A stretch of DNA of 64,000 nt from Pseudomonadota bacterium (GTDB taxonomy: Bacteria; Chloroflexota; UBA6077; JAJPHF01), in contig JAJPHF010000184.1 of the NCBI GenBank assembly GCA_021325365.1, positions 15,731 through 79,730 of the forward strand, given 5' to 3'. Each line of letters opens with the position of its first letter. Position 1 is the stretch's first letter. The position numbers and the translations under genes were made by a program. Below are positions 1 to 8,019 of the stretch, in pieces. The notes beneath the pieces were generated by a model, which was given only the letters and a program-made list of their open reading frames with translations, made no database searches and was not told where the DNA came from.

Positions 1-519
1 ATCCACCCGCCCTACCAGACGATCGGCAACGAACGAATGGAGATGTACCGCCTGCCCGAGATGCTGGGGCGGCCGTTCGACACGACGCTCACGCTGGCCC
101 GCCTGATCCTCACCGGCGTGCTGGAGCGCTACCCCACGCTGAACCTGGTGTGCGCGCACCTGGGCGGCGCGATCGCGCTCTTGCCCGGGCGGCTGAACTT
201 CGGCTACGAGCTACGCCACGATCAGACCTTCGGCCCCTGGGAGCCCGACGTGCTCACCAAGCCGCCCAGCGAGTACATCGCTCAGCTTTACCTCGACACG
301 ATGTGCCTGCACATGCCGGCGGTAATGCTGCTGGTGGCGACGGTCGGCGTGGACCACGTCGTCTTCGGGAGCGATCATCCGCCGGTGCCGATCCCGCTGG
401 AGCGCCACACGGCAGTGATTCATAACCTGCCGCTGGCCCACGCCGACAAGGCGAAGATCCTCGGCCTGAACCTGGCACGGCTGCTCAAGCTGCCGGTGGG
501 CAGCGCCAGCGGGGAATAG
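1..519 (+). CDS. Amidohydrolase family 2 (ACMSD-like), 3' part
   Basis: The reading frame is open from the first base, so the gene starts before the window; 172 residues and the stop remain. The visible part carries the end of a TIM-barrel amidohydrolase_2 (decarboxylase/hydrolase of the ACMSD type): a segment reading NLVCAHLGGA with the usual barrel histidine, then VVFGSDHPPVPI, where the aspartate of the GSDxP-type motif is the late metal or catalytic ligand. Families of this kind remove a carboxyl group from, or hydrolyse, ring-cleavage products of aromatic compounds. Two more members lie at the other end of the window (62443 and 63825). Substrate cannot be told from sequence. A strong hairpin follows the stop. 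Confidence 0.85.
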   Translation: MHPPYQTIGNERMEMYRLPEMLGRPFDTTLTLARLILTGVLERYPTLNLVCAHLGGAIALLPGRLNFGYELRHDQTFGPWEPDVLTKPPSEYIAQLYLDTMCLHMPAVMLLVATVGVDHVVFGSDHPPVPIPLERHTAVIHNLPLAHADKAKILGLNLARLLKLPVGSASGE

Positions 520-538
520 GGGATGGGGCTTAGAGGCT

Positions 539-567
539 AGGGAATAGGGCGCATCCCCCTATTCCCT
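539..567. terminator. Hairpin between convergent genes
   Basis: An 11-bp perfect inverted repeat (539-549 AGGGAATAGGG, 557-567 CCCTATTCCCT) with a 7-nt loop lies between the stop of the amidohydrolase and the stop of the convergent VOC gene. Its place fits a bidirectional terminator, but there is no clear T-tract on either strand. Confidence 0.5.
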
Positions 568-622
568 GGCCCCTAGCCCCTATCCCCTGGCCCCTAGCCC
601 CTATCCCCTGGCCCCTAGCCGC
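560..622. repeat. Tandem repeat, three 21-bp units
   Basis: Three consecutive 21-bp units (560-580, 581-601, 602-622) share the core CCCTGGCCCCTAGCC. The last unit touches the stop codon of the VOC gene. The first unit overlaps the right arm of the hairpin at 557-567, so repeat and hairpin may have one origin. Confidence 0.85.
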
Positions 623-1176
623 TACGCTGGGCGGGGGCCGTCGGCGCCCATGATGACGCCGCCGCGCTTCGTCACCTCGGCCTCGGCGGTCGCGTAGTCG
701 GGCAGCCAGGTCGTGATCTCCAGCTTGCAGCCCCACGGGTCCTCGAAGTACAGGCTGACGGCGCCGAAGCCCGGGTGGGCGTAGAAGGCGCCATCGCTGC
801 GCAGCTTGACCCCCTTGGCGCGCAAGTGGGCCTGCCACTGCTCTAGCTCTTCGAGGCTGCGGCAGTTGAAGGCGTAGTGGACAATGGGCGGCACGTTCGT
901 CGGGCCGATCGGGTCGCCCAGGAACAGGCTGATCACGTGGCTGCCAATGCGGATGTCCTCGTGTGGGCGCACCGGGTGCGCGTCATCACCGCCCCAGTTG
1001 TAGCGGCTGACCACCTCGGCGCCAAGCACGTCCACGTACCAGCGCTCGGCCTCCACCAGGTCGGGCACCGAGAACGCGATGTGGTCCCAGCCGGTCAGCC
1101 GCAGCGGCGCGCTGCTCTCCGGCAGCGGGATGGCCTCCTTCGGCGGCGCGACGACCGATAGCGTGTCGATAGCCAT
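622..1176 (-). CDS. VOC-family metalloprotein (glyoxalase/dioxygenase superfamily)
   Basis: 184 residues with two βαβββ modules of the vicinal oxygen chelate fold. The likely metal ligands are the His of WDHIAF in the first module, the His of VHYAFN at the start of the second module, and the Glu of KLEITTW near the end. I chose the ATG at 1176 because GAGGAGGT lies 6 nt before it; the open frame continues upstream to 1317 but that part has no domain similarity and no ribosome site. VOC members include lactoylglutathione lyases, fosfomycin-resistance enzymes and ring-cleavage dioxygenases; this one is too generic to place. A TATAAT sequence at 1232-1237 (minus strand) is a candidate -10 box. 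Confidence 0.85.
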   Translation of the reverse strand: MAIDTLSVVAPPKEAIPLPESSAPLRLTGWDHIAFSVPDLVEAERWYVDVLGAEVVSRYNWGGDDAHPVRPHEDIRIGSHVISLFLGDPIGPTNVPPIVHYAFNCRSLEELEQWQAHLRAKGVKLRSDGAFYAHPGFGAVSLYFEDPWGCKLEITTWLPDYATAEAEVTKRGGVIMGADGPRPA

Positions 1177-1231
1177 ACGGCACCTCCTCGCAACAGGACA
1201 GGCGCGGCGCAACAGGTCCCCTCGTGCGCCC

Positions 1232-1237
1232 ATTATA
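1232..1237 (-). promoter_or_regulatory. Candidate -10 box for the VOC gene
   Basis: The minus strand reads TATAAT here, 56 nt ahead of the VOC start at 1176. In a 70 % GC background a perfect hexamer is notable, but no good -35 box stands 16-18 nt upstream. Confidence 0.4.
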
Positions 1238-1319
1238 TCCCCCCGGCGGGCGCGGCCGGGGGCGACGGGCGCCGCCGAGGACTCCTCGTCCTCGCCGCGG
1301 TGGACAGAACGGGCCATCC

Positions 1320-1565
1320 TGTGGATAAGTGCCTCCTAGCTGTGGATAACCAGGGGACACCTGTGGATATGATGACTGGTTGTCCACGAGAGGAGACGGG
1401 GCGAGGGCGCGCCGAGGCGGCCACCCGCCGCGCCGGGTGGTGGAGGTTCTCCCTCAGGGTTATCCCCAGCGAGCGGGCTTTCCCCCGACTTATCCCCAGC
1501 CGGTCCCTGCGCGCGGGAGGCGCCCCGGTCCAGGCATTTCCTGGCTTTGCGCGCGCCTGTCCACA
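1320..1565. other. DnaA-box cluster, candidate replication origin
   Basis: This non-coding stretch holds seven DnaA-box-like 9-mers. Two are perfect TGTGGATAA (1320-1328, 1341-1349). The others are TGTGGATAT (1362-1370), TTGTCCACG (1380-1388), TTATCCCCA (1460-1468 and 1490-1498) and CTGTCCACA (1557-1565). The first three point one way and the last four the other. A somewhat less GC-rich stretch (about 1567-1615) follows just before obg and could serve as an unwinding element. Such density in 250 bp is far above chance for this base composition. It could be oriC, a DnaA-titration site, or a DnaA-regulated promoter of obg-nadD. The gene dnaA itself is not in the window. Confidence 0.6.
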
Positions 1566-1671
1566 TACGCCGCTGCCTACTACGTCTTCTACGGTATCCT
1601 CTTCCTAGAGCTGAAGACCGGGTGCAACTGGAGTGGGGACGGACGACGTCCGGGGGAAAGACTGGCCGGCC

Positions 1672-2940
1672 ATGCCTGATCGGCAAAGCTCGTTCTTCGA
1701 CGAGGCGCGCATCTACGTGAAAGGCGGCACCGGGGGCAACGGCGCCCTCAGCTTCCGCCGCGAGAAGTACGTGCCGTTCGGCGGTCCCGACGGCGGGGAC
1801 GGCGGCCGCGGCGGCAGCGTGTTCCTGCGCGTGAGCCCGAACGAGAACACGCTGTTCCAGTTCCAGCACCGCCGCCAGTTCAAAGCGGAGCGCGGCGGCA
1901 GCGGCAGCGGCGCGAAGAAGCACGGCCGCAAGGGCCAGGACCTCGTCATCGACGTGCCGCCGGGCACCGAGGTGAGCACCGACGAGGGCGTCATCGCCGA
2001 CCTCGTGCGGCCGGGCGAGATGCTGCTCGTGGCGCGCGGCGGCCGCGGCGGCCTGGGCAACGTCCACTTCTCCACGCCCACCAACCGCGCGCCGCGCTAC
2101 GCCGAGAAGGGCGAGCCGGGCGAGGAGCGCTGGCTGCAGCTCGAGTTGAAGATGATCGGCGACGTGGGCCTGGTGGGCCTGCCGAACGCCGGCAAGAGCA
2201 GCCTGCTCGCCGCCATCAGCGCCGCCCGGCCGAAGATCGCGTCCTACCCCTTCACCACGCTGACGCCGAACCTGGGCGTGGCCGAGGTCGGGGATCTCGC
2301 CATCGTCGTGGCCGACATCCCCGGCCTCATCGAGGGCGCCCACCGCGGCGTCGGGCTGGGCCACCAGTTCCTGCGCCACGTCGAGCGCTCGCGCATGCTG
2401 CTCTACGTCGTGGACGCCAGCGCCCCCGACCCCGTGGCCGACTACGAGACGGTCCGCAACGAGGCGGTGCAGTACAGCGCGGCGCTGGCCGAGCGGCCGT
2501 CGCTGGTAGCGCTGAACAAGATGGACTTGCCTGAGGCGGCGGCGCGGCGCGCGGCCCTGGTCGCGGCGCTCGGCGGCCCGGACGTCGCCTATCCCGTCTC
2601 GGCCCTGACGGGCGAGGGCGTCGCGGCGCTGCTGACGGCGATCGCCGGCGTGCTGGCCGCGCTGCCCGCGCCCGCGGCGCCCGAGGAGAGCGGCCTGCGC
2701 GTCTACCGCCTGGCCCCCGAGGCCGAGACCTGGACGGTGGAGCGCCGGCCCGAGGGCTTCTACGTGCGCGGCAAGCCGGTCGAGCGGCTGATGGCGATGA
2801 CCGACCTGAACCAGGAGGACGCGGCGGCCGAGCTACAGCGGCGGCTGGCCCGCATGGGGGTGCTGGAGGCGCTGGAGCGCGCCGGCGTCCAGTCGGGCGA
2901 CGCCGTCCAGATCGGCGACAGCGTGCTCGAATGGACTTGA
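1672..2940 (+). CDS. obg: Obg GTPase (ribosome assembly)
   Basis: 422 residues with all three Obg parts: the glycine-rich Obg fold (residues about 6-160), a G domain with GLPNAGKSS (G1, about 169-177), DIPGLIEGA (G3, about 214-222), NKMD (G4, 281-284) and SALTGEG (G5, about 309-315), and a C-terminal OCT domain (about 340-418). Obg binds GTP and helps mature the 50S subunit, with links to stringent response and chromosome replication. The ATG at 1672 puts the Obg fold where other members start; a GTG at 1633 in the same frame would add 13 unconserved residues. The gene overlaps nadD by 10 bp, which suggests translational coupling. A DnaA-box cluster lies directly upstream. Confidence 0.96.
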   Translation: MPDRQSSFFDEARIYVKGGTGGNGALSFRREKYVPFGGPDGGDGGRGGSVFLRVSPNENTLFQFQHRRQFKAERGGSGSGAKKHGRKGQDLVIDVPPGTEVSTDEGVIADLVRPGEMLLVARGGRGGLGNVHFSTPTNRAPRYAEKGEPGEERWLQLELKMIGDVGLVGLPNAGKSSLLAAISAARPKIASYPFTTLTPNLGVAEVGDLAIVVADIPGLIEGAHRGVGLGHQFLRHVERSRMLLYVVDASAPDPVADYETVRNEAVQYSAALAERPSLVALNKMDLPEAAARRAALVAALGGPDVAYPVSALTGEGVAALLTAIAGVLAALPAPAAPEESGLRVYRLAPEAETWTVERRPEGFYVRGKPVERLMAMTDLNQEDAAAELQRRLARMGVLEALERAGVQSGDAVQIGDSVLEWT

Positions 2941-3554
2941 GTTCTCTCGGCGTCTTCGGCGGCACCTTCGATCCGCCGCACTACGGGCACCTGGCGATCG
3001 CCGAAGAGGCGGCCGATCAGCTTCGCCTGCCGACCGTGCTGTTCGTGCCCACGGGCCAACCGCCGCACAAGCCGGGCGTGCCGGTCACGCCGGCGGCGCA
3101 CCGCGTGCGCATGACGGCGCTGGCAATCGCCGACAACCCGCGCTTCCGCCTCTCCTGCATCGACATCGAGCGGCCGGGGCCATCGTACACGGCCGACCTG
3201 CTGGCGCTGCTCCACGCCGAATACGGCGCGGCCACCACCCTGTACTTCATCTGCGGCATGGACATGCTGGCCAGCTTCCTCACCTGGCACGAGCCGGCGC
3301 GCATCCTCGCCCAGTGCCAGCTCGTGGCCGTCACGCGGCCCGGCTGCGCCCCAGTCGACGTGGCCGCGCTGGAGGCGGCGCTACCCGCCGCGCGGGGGCG
3401 CGTCCACCTGCTGCGCGCGCCCGGCCTGGACATATCGGGCACGGAGCTACGGACGCGCGTAACCACCGGGCGCTCCATCCGCTACCTCGTGCCGCCCGTC
3501 GTCGCCGCCTACATCGCCGAGCACGGACTGTACCGCGCCGACGCGGGCATCTAA
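2931..3554 (+). CDS. nadD: Nicotinate-nucleotide adenylyltransferase
   Basis: 207 residues. The nucleotidyltransferase signature [11 protein letters not shown] stands at residues about 10-20 and the C-terminal ISGTELR (variant of the ISSTxIR motif) binds the ATP phosphates. NadD adenylates nicotinate mononucleotide to deamido-NAD in cytoplasmic NAD synthesis. The start overlaps the last 10 bases of obg. The common neighbour rsfS does not follow; a non-coding gap and a minus-strand dehydrogenase come next. Confidence 0.95.
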   Translation: MDLSSLGVFGGTFDPPHYGHLAIAEEAADQLRLPTVLFVPTGQPPHKPGVPVTPAAHRVRMTALAIADNPRFRLSCIDIERPGPSYTADLLALLHAEYGAATTLYFICGMDMLASFLTWHEPARILAQCQLVAVTRPGCAPVDVAALEAALPAARGRVHLLRAPGLDISGTELRTRVTTGRSIRYLVPPVVAAYIAEHGLYRADAGI

Positions 3555-3735
3555 CCGGGTTGCGCCTCGCCGGCCATGGGCGCAATCGGTCGCGCCCCTC
3601 CGAGGCTGCCAACATTGCCCATCCGTGTAGATATCGGCGTCCCGGCGGCCTGGCGCACCTCAGACCATCTTGCCGGGTGGCCGGGCAGCCGGCGGGCGGA
3701 CCATCCTGCCCACTGATCGGGGCAGCCGGCGGGCG

Positions 3736-3787
3736 GTAGGGGCGGGTTTCATGCCCGCCCGCGGCCGTCGAGGCCGCAACCCCGGCG
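3736..3787. repeat. Dispersed palindromic repeat, copy 1
   Basis: A unit starting GTAGGGGCGGG and made of two hairpins (GGGCGGG...CCCGCCC and GCGGCCGTCGAGGCCGC). Close copies lie at 9516 and 9558, and related units at 4657 and 30358. It stands between nadD and the convergent SDR gene. Confidence 0.7.
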
Positions 3788-3836
3788 CGCGCCGCCCGCC
3801 GCGAACAAACCTGCAAACCGCCGTAGGACTGACCGC

Positions 3837-4604
3837 TTACGGCATGACCTGGCCGCCGTTGACGTGGAGCACCTGGCCGGTGACCATGCGGCTGCGCGGG
3901 CTGGCAAGGTACAGGATGGCCTCGGCCAGGTCCTCCGGCTCCGCCACCTGGCCCAGCGGCACGCTGGCGTTGAGCTGCGCCCAGCCCGCGTCGTCGAAGT
4001 GGCTCCGGATGCGCTCGGTGGCCGTCGTGCCGGGGGCGACGGCGTTCACGCGGACGTTGTAGGGCGCCAGCTCGATCGCCGCTGTGCGCGTGAAGCCGAT
4101 GATGCCGGCCTTCGCGGCCGAATAGTGGGCGCGCATCGGCGCGGGCGACGCGCCCTGGCACGACGACAGGTTGACGATGCAGCCGCGGCGGCGCTCCATC
4201 ATGTGCGGCACGACGGCGCGCGTGCCGAGAAACGGCGCCTTCAGGTTCAGGTCCAGGATGTCGTCCCACTGCGCCTCGGTCATCTCCCAGAGCCAGACCG
4301 TCTTCGAGCCACCCGCGTTGTTCACCAGCACGTCAATCTGCCCGAAGCGCGCGAGGACGGCCTGCACCATCTCCTCGACCGCCGCGCGCCGCGTCACGTC
4401 GCAGCGGAAGTAGGCCGCCTCGGCGCCGGCGTCCTGTAGCTCGCGCGCCGCCGACTCGCCGCGCTCGTCGGCCACGTCCACGAGCGCCAGGCGCGCGCCA
4501 TGCTGGGCGAACAGCCGCGCCGTCGCCCGCCCGATCCCCGCCCCCGCGCCCGTGATGATCGCGACCTGCCCCTCCAGCTCGCGCGCGCCCAGCGGCAGCA
4601 CCAT
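3837..4604 (-). CDS. Short-chain dehydrogenase/reductase
   Basis: 255 residues, a complete classical SDR. It has the NAD(P)-binding TGAGAGIG near residue 20, NNAG near residue 95, the catalytic Ser of NLSSCQG, and YSAAK with the Tyr/Lys pair. The acidic residue after β2 (ALVDVAD) favours NAD(H). The ATG at 4604 is preceded by GGGGAGGAGCGAGG. SDRs oxidise or reduce hydroxyl/keto groups of diverse metabolites; sequence alone does not give the substrate. The stop at 3837 is convergent with nadD. Confidence 0.9.
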   Translation of the reverse strand: MVLPLGARELEGQVAIITGAGAGIGRATARLFAQHGARLALVDVADERGESAARELQDAGAEAAYFRCDVTRRAAVEEMVQAVLARFGQIDVLVNNAGGSKTVWLWEMTEAQWDDILDLNLKAPFLGTRAVVPHMMERRRGCIVNLSSCQGASPAPMRAHYSAAKAGIIGFTRTAAIELAPYNVRVNAVAPGTTATERIRSHFDDAGWAQLNASVPLGQVAEPEDLAEAILYLASPRSRMVTGQVLHVNGGQVMP

Positions 4605-4656
4605 TTGCCTCGCTCCTCCCCAGGTCCACCATGCGACGTCAACTCATCCAGGCAAC

Positions 4657-4697
4657 GTAGGGCAAGGGCTCGTCCCTTGCCGCCCGGCGCTGGTAAC
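4657..4697. repeat. Dispersed palindromic repeat, hairpin-conserving copy
   Basis: The unit reads GTAGGGC, then a palindrome (AAGGGCTCGTCCCTT), then GCCGCCCGGCGCTGGTAACC. The reverse-oriented unit at 30358-30400 has the same outer parts, but its palindrome arms are GGGG/CCCC, so the stem is kept while its sequence changes. Confidence 0.6.
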
Positions 4698-4726
4698 CCC
4701 TCCTGTGCAGCTACGGCATCGCCGGA

Positions 4727-5086
4727 TCAGTAACGACGAATCACCCATCCCCTATCGAGGTGAAACCCGAAGAGTCCCGCGAGGCCTACAACGAGCCAGA
4801 ATACTCCAAAGATGCCGATCACCCAACTATCTTGCACTATGTCCAATCGATAGAAACTATGGAATGGCACTCCAAGTCGCATTTGCCGGTAGGCGAGTCG
4901 TTCTCGAAAGACAATCATCAGAATCCCGACGAGAATTAACCCTATGGGCGCGCTCGCGATAGATATTATGATGATACACCCGAGCAGTAGCCCACCAAAC
5001 GATAACAAACCGATGAGCAACCAATCGGTCTTACTTCTGCGACCGGACTCACTCGCCGTACCATGCCTGCGACGATGTCTGGCCAA
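4727..5086 (-). CDS. Small membrane protein, unknown, low-GC
   Basis: 119 residues starting at a TTG (5086) that has CGGGAG 6 nt upstream; there is no ATG before the middle of the frame. The first 20 residues are rich in Arg and Ser, followed by a long hydrophobic stretch (about residues 21-60, one or two membrane segments) and a second one (about 87-110), then a short basic tail. No motif places it in a family. Base composition is near 50 % GC, in contrast to about 70 % around it, and codon use is correspondingly different, which suggests a recent arrival or relaxed selection. Confidence rests on length, hydrophobic pattern and the ribosome site. Confidence 0.5.
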   Translation of the reverse strand: MARHRRRHGTASESGRRSKTDWLLIGLLSFGGLLLGCIIIISIASAPIGLILVGILMIVFRERLAYRQMRLGVPFHSFYRLDIVQDSWVIGIFGVFWLVVGLAGLFGFHLDRGWVIRRY

Positions 5087-5172
5087 ATCGGGCTCCCGAG
5101 AATTGCCCGGCGGCTACCTCATGTGCTGCCCCCACACAGAGCCCGCCAGCCGCGACAGCCGAGCAGCAGGCG

Positions 5173-6129
5173 TCAGGTTTCCAGCGTGCTCGGGTGGAAC
5201 AGGTCCTCAGGGGCGAACTTGAGCGGGGTGAGGGCTTGTTGGCGGGCGTACTCCAGCATCGTGTCGACTTCGGCGCGGGTGGCGCGGAAGCCCCAGCGGT
5301 AGAAGTCGGCGCCGCCGGCCGCTTGCTCCTCTTCCCACAGGCCGCGGTACCAGAGCGACGTCTGGTGGACGCGCTGCCAGCGCAGCCACTCGTAGCAGCG
5401 CTCCTTCGACTGCTGCCAGGCGTTGAACAGGCTCATCGCTACCCACGGGTGCTCGTCCAGCAGCGCCGTGCGGATGAGCAGCGTGTGGTGGATCGGGAAG
5501 ATGCCCGTGCGGCGGTAGTACGCGCGCTCTAGCTCGGGGTAATTCGGGAAGAGGTAGTCGATGTTCGGGTGGCCGTTCGGCGCCCAGGTCTCGGTGGTGA
5601 TGGCGGCGTCGATCGCGCCCGCCGCGAGCTGATCGTGCAGTGTCTGGCCCGGCGGCACGGCCTCGAGCTTCAGCCAGTCGGGCGGCTGCCAGTCGCCCAC
5701 GCGGTCCTGCCGCTGCGCGACCCAGGTCACCGACTTCGGGTCGAGGCCGTAGTCCTCGATCAGGATGGCGCGTCCCCACAGCGCCGCGCTGGTGAACCAC
5801 GCCTGGATGCCGATGCGGCGGCCGTTCAGGTCGGCGGGCGCGCGGATGCCGGCGCGCGTGTTCACGTAGATCGACGAGTGGCGGAACATGCGCTTCACGA
5901 AGATGGGGATGGCCGTGAGGCCGAGCGAGCGATAGGGCAGGTCGGCGACATAGGTGAGCGTGAAGAACTCGCAGGCGTCGAACTCCAGGGCGCGGCCGCG
6001 GCGCTGGCGGTCGGCGTCGTCGGCGTTGACGCACACCTCCAGGTCGATGCCCTCGGGCTTCACCGTGCCGTCGATGAGCGCGCGGGCGCGATCGTACGGC
6101 CCGCAAGTCATGGTCAGCTTCAGCGCCAT
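5173..6129 (-). CDS. Pht5-like (4,5-dihydroxyphthalate decarboxylase family) periplasmic-binding-fold protein
   Basis: 318 residues with the type-2 periplasmic-binding fold but no signal peptide or lipobox, so it is probably cytoplasmic. It opens with LTMTCGPYDRARALIDG and contains YYRRTGIFPIHHT, both hallmarks of the family that holds 4,5-dihydroxyphthalate decarboxylase and many proteins annotated as ABC substrate-binding. AGGAGG stands 6 nt before the ATG at 6129. A homologue at 55187 begins with almost the same motif (LTLACAPYDRTAALADG). Either a decarboxylase of a hydroxylated aromatic acid or a soluble binder is possible. A -10-like TATAAT lies at 6195-6200 on the minus strand. Confidence 0.8.
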   Translation of the reverse strand: MALKLTMTCGPYDRARALIDGTVKPEGIDLEVCVNADDADRQRRGRALEFDACEFFTLTYVADLPYRSLGLTAIPIFVKRMFRHSSIYVNTRAGIRAPADLNGRRIGIQAWFTSAALWGRAILIEDYGLDPKSVTWVAQRQDRVGDWQPPDWLKLEAVPPGQTLHDQLAAGAIDAAITTETWAPNGHPNIDYLFPNYPELERAYYRRTGIFPIHHTLLIRTALLDEHPWVAMSLFNAWQQSKERCYEWLRWQRVHQTSLWYRGLWEEEQAAGGADFYRWGFRATRAEVDTMLEYARQQALTPLKFAPEDLFHPSTLET

Positions 6130-6540
6130 CGCCGTCCTCCTGCGCGCGCCGCGGGGGCCAGCTCACTATCATTCGCCCTGGCGCGCGGCGGCCCATTATA
6201 GCCGCCGCCAGTGACTGATGGCCTGCGCCCGCGGCACTACCATTGTGGCCTGCGGCACGTCTCGCCTGTCTGGCCGGCGCGGGCCTCCACACACTGCCCT
6301 GGAGCCTGAAGATGAGTGTCCCCAGCATTCTGCAGTCGATCGCGCGGCCCCACTGGTTGCCCTTCCCTCCCGGCTGCCCGCGGCTGCGCCGGACGCCCGC
6401 CCCTCCCCATCCCAGCCCGGCTGCCGGTCGCCCCTCCGGACGCCCGCCCTTCCCCAATGCCTTTCTATGTAGGGGCGCTGCGCCCTGCCCGATCGCCGCC
6501 CGACCCGGTGTCCTAGCGAATCCGGCACACGCTTCCCGCC

Positions 6541-6632
6541 CTCCCCCTCTCCTGAGGGAGAGGGGGGCAGGGGGGTGAGGTCAGTCCCTCTCCCTCTCCC
6601 TCTGGGAGAGGGTCGGGGTGAGGGCGTCCCTC
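6541..6632. repeat. CCCTCTCC-type palindromic repeats
   Basis: Two adjoining palindromes (6543-6567 and about 6586-6610) are built of CCCTCTCC arms and GGAGAGGG arms, followed by GTCGGGGTGAGGG. Elements with this wording are common intergenic repeats in many GC-rich genomes. They sit in the 948-bp gap between the minus-strand Pht5-like gene and the asparaginase-like gene. Apart from these and the hairpin at 6931 I see no gene in that gap. Confidence 0.7.
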
Positions 6633-6930
6633 TCCGGCTAGCTTGCCAGGCCGGCCCGGTATCCGGCCGCGAGGCGCGCCGGAGAGCGCCCGCCGTCCGG
6701 CGCGACGTGGTCGCCGTCCCTGCCCGTGCACGCATCCCACCGCGCTCGCCGCCCGCGCCCGGCCCGGGACAGCACCCGCCGGCCCGGCCCGCCGCGAGCC
6801 ATCGGAGGATTATCGTACGGGGTAAGCGATGCGACCTTCCGCGCCCGACCAGCCCGCGCAGACCCGCGCCCGGCCTAGCACTTAACCACCCGGCAAAGGA
6901 GCATCGTTTGACCGTTCCTCGGCTAAACTC

Positions 6931-6960
6931 TCGCGCCCGCGGAGCCACCCGCGGGCGCGA
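6931..6960. repeat. Perfect 12-bp inverted repeat
   Basis: TCGCGCCCGCGG (6931-6942) and CCGCGGGCGCGA (6949-6960) form a perfect 12-bp stem with a 6-nt loop about 120 bp ahead of the asparaginase-like gene. It might be an operator or a leader hairpin; no promoter hexamers could be assigned. Confidence 0.6.
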
Positions 6961-7077
6961 TCGACGGGGCTGCCATGCGCTGCCAAAACCGAGGACACCC
7001 TCGGGCATGGGCCGAGTTGCTTGTGCGCTCGCTCGGCGCCTACCATGAGGCGCGGGGCAGGCGGAAGGAGGACGGCG

Positions 7078-8019
7078 GTGCCACTGATCAAGCTGATCGC
7101 CACGGGCGGGACCATCGCCAACACGGGCCACGGGCTCATCGGCATCGACGACGTGCTGCGCGACGTGCCGCAAGCGCGCGAGCTGGCCGACTTCGAGGTG
7201 GTCGAGGCGACGCGTGTGCGCAGCGGCTCGATCCGCTTGCAGCACTGGCTCGACGTGGCGCGCGCCGCCGTCCAGGCCGCCGACGATCCGCGCATCGACG
7301 CCATCGTCGTCACGCACGGCACCTTCACCGTCGAGGAGACCGCCTTCTTCCTGCACCTGACAGTGCGCACGCGGAAGCCGCTCGTGTGCGTCGCGTCGCA
7401 GCGCAAGCACGACGAGGTGGGCAACGACGGCGACCGCAACCTGCTCGACGCCATCCGCGTGGCCCTCACGCCCGAGGCCGCCGGGCAAGGCTGTCTGGTC
7501 GTGCTGCACGAGGAGATCCACTCGGCGCGCGACGTGGTGAAGACCAACCAGCGGCCCGGCGGCTTCGTCTCGCTCGGCCACGGGATCCTGGGCCACGTCG
7601 AGACGGACCAGGTGAGCTTCTACCACGCGCCGCTGCGCCGGCACACCCACCGCTCAGAGTTCGACGTGCGGGACATCGACACGCTCCCGCGCGTGGACGT
7701 GGTGGCGGCCTACGTGGGCGCCGACGACGCGGCCGCCCGCGCCTGCGTGGCGGCGGGGGCGCGGGGCCTGGTGGTCCACGGCTACACGTACAACGGCCGG
7801 CCGTCGGCCGACCAGGAGGCGGGCATCGCCGCGATCGCGGCGTCCATCCCCGTCGTGCTGGCCAGCCGCGGCGGGGGCGGGCGCATCCCCCTCGACGAGG
7901 AGAGCCCTTACGTGCGCGCCGACAGCCTGGTGTCGCACAAGGCCCGCATCCTCCTGATGCTTGGCCTCACCCGCACCGCCGACCGCGGCGAGCTACAGCG
8001 CATGTTCTCGGAGTATTAG
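7078..8019 (+). CDS. L-asparaginase-like amidohydrolase with altered active site
   Basis: 313 residues of the type I/II asparaginase fold. The first catalytic motif is intact (TGGTIAN, Thr12), and the Lys of ARDVVKT (Lys155) is present. The second motif, normally HGTDT, reads HGTFT (residues 80-84). The Asp that holds the α-amino group of asparagine is therefore Phe, while the neighbouring Thr82 remains. This predicts amidase or ester-type chemistry on a substrate lacking an amino group. The GTG at 7078 is chosen because AGGAGGA lies 5 nt before it; the frame is open further up without similarity. The stop is immediately followed by the ATG of a UbiD gene, so the two are co-translated. Confidence 0.85.
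   Translation: MPLIKLIATGGTIANTGHGLIGIDDVLRDVPQARELADFEVVEATRVRSGSIRLQHWLDVARAAVQAADDPRIDAIVVTHGTFTVEETAFFLHLTVRTRKPLVCVASQRKHDEVGNDGDRNLLDAIRVALTPEAAGQGCLVVLHEEIHSARDVVKTNQRPGGFVSLGHGILGHVETDQVSFYHAPLRRHTHRSEFDVRDIDTLPRVDVVAAYVGADDAAARACVAAGARGLVVHGYTYNGRPSADQEAGIAAIAASIPVVLASRGGGGRIPLDEESPYVRADSLVSHKARILLMLGLTRTADRGELQRMFSEY

Noticed and set aside
539..622. Mobile element between the first two genes
   Set aside because: Tandem 21-bp units and a hairpin, but no transposase, target-site duplication or matching copies in the window.
1336..2379. Long minus-strand frame opposite obg
   Set aside because: Low-complexity Arg/Ala/Val translation opposite a certain gene; a shadow caused by codon bias.
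6130..7077. Possible gene or RNA in the 948-bp gap
   Set aside because: Candidate frames are low-complexity Pro/Arg; only palindromic repeats and a hairpin could be supported, and no tRNA or riboswitch pattern was seen.
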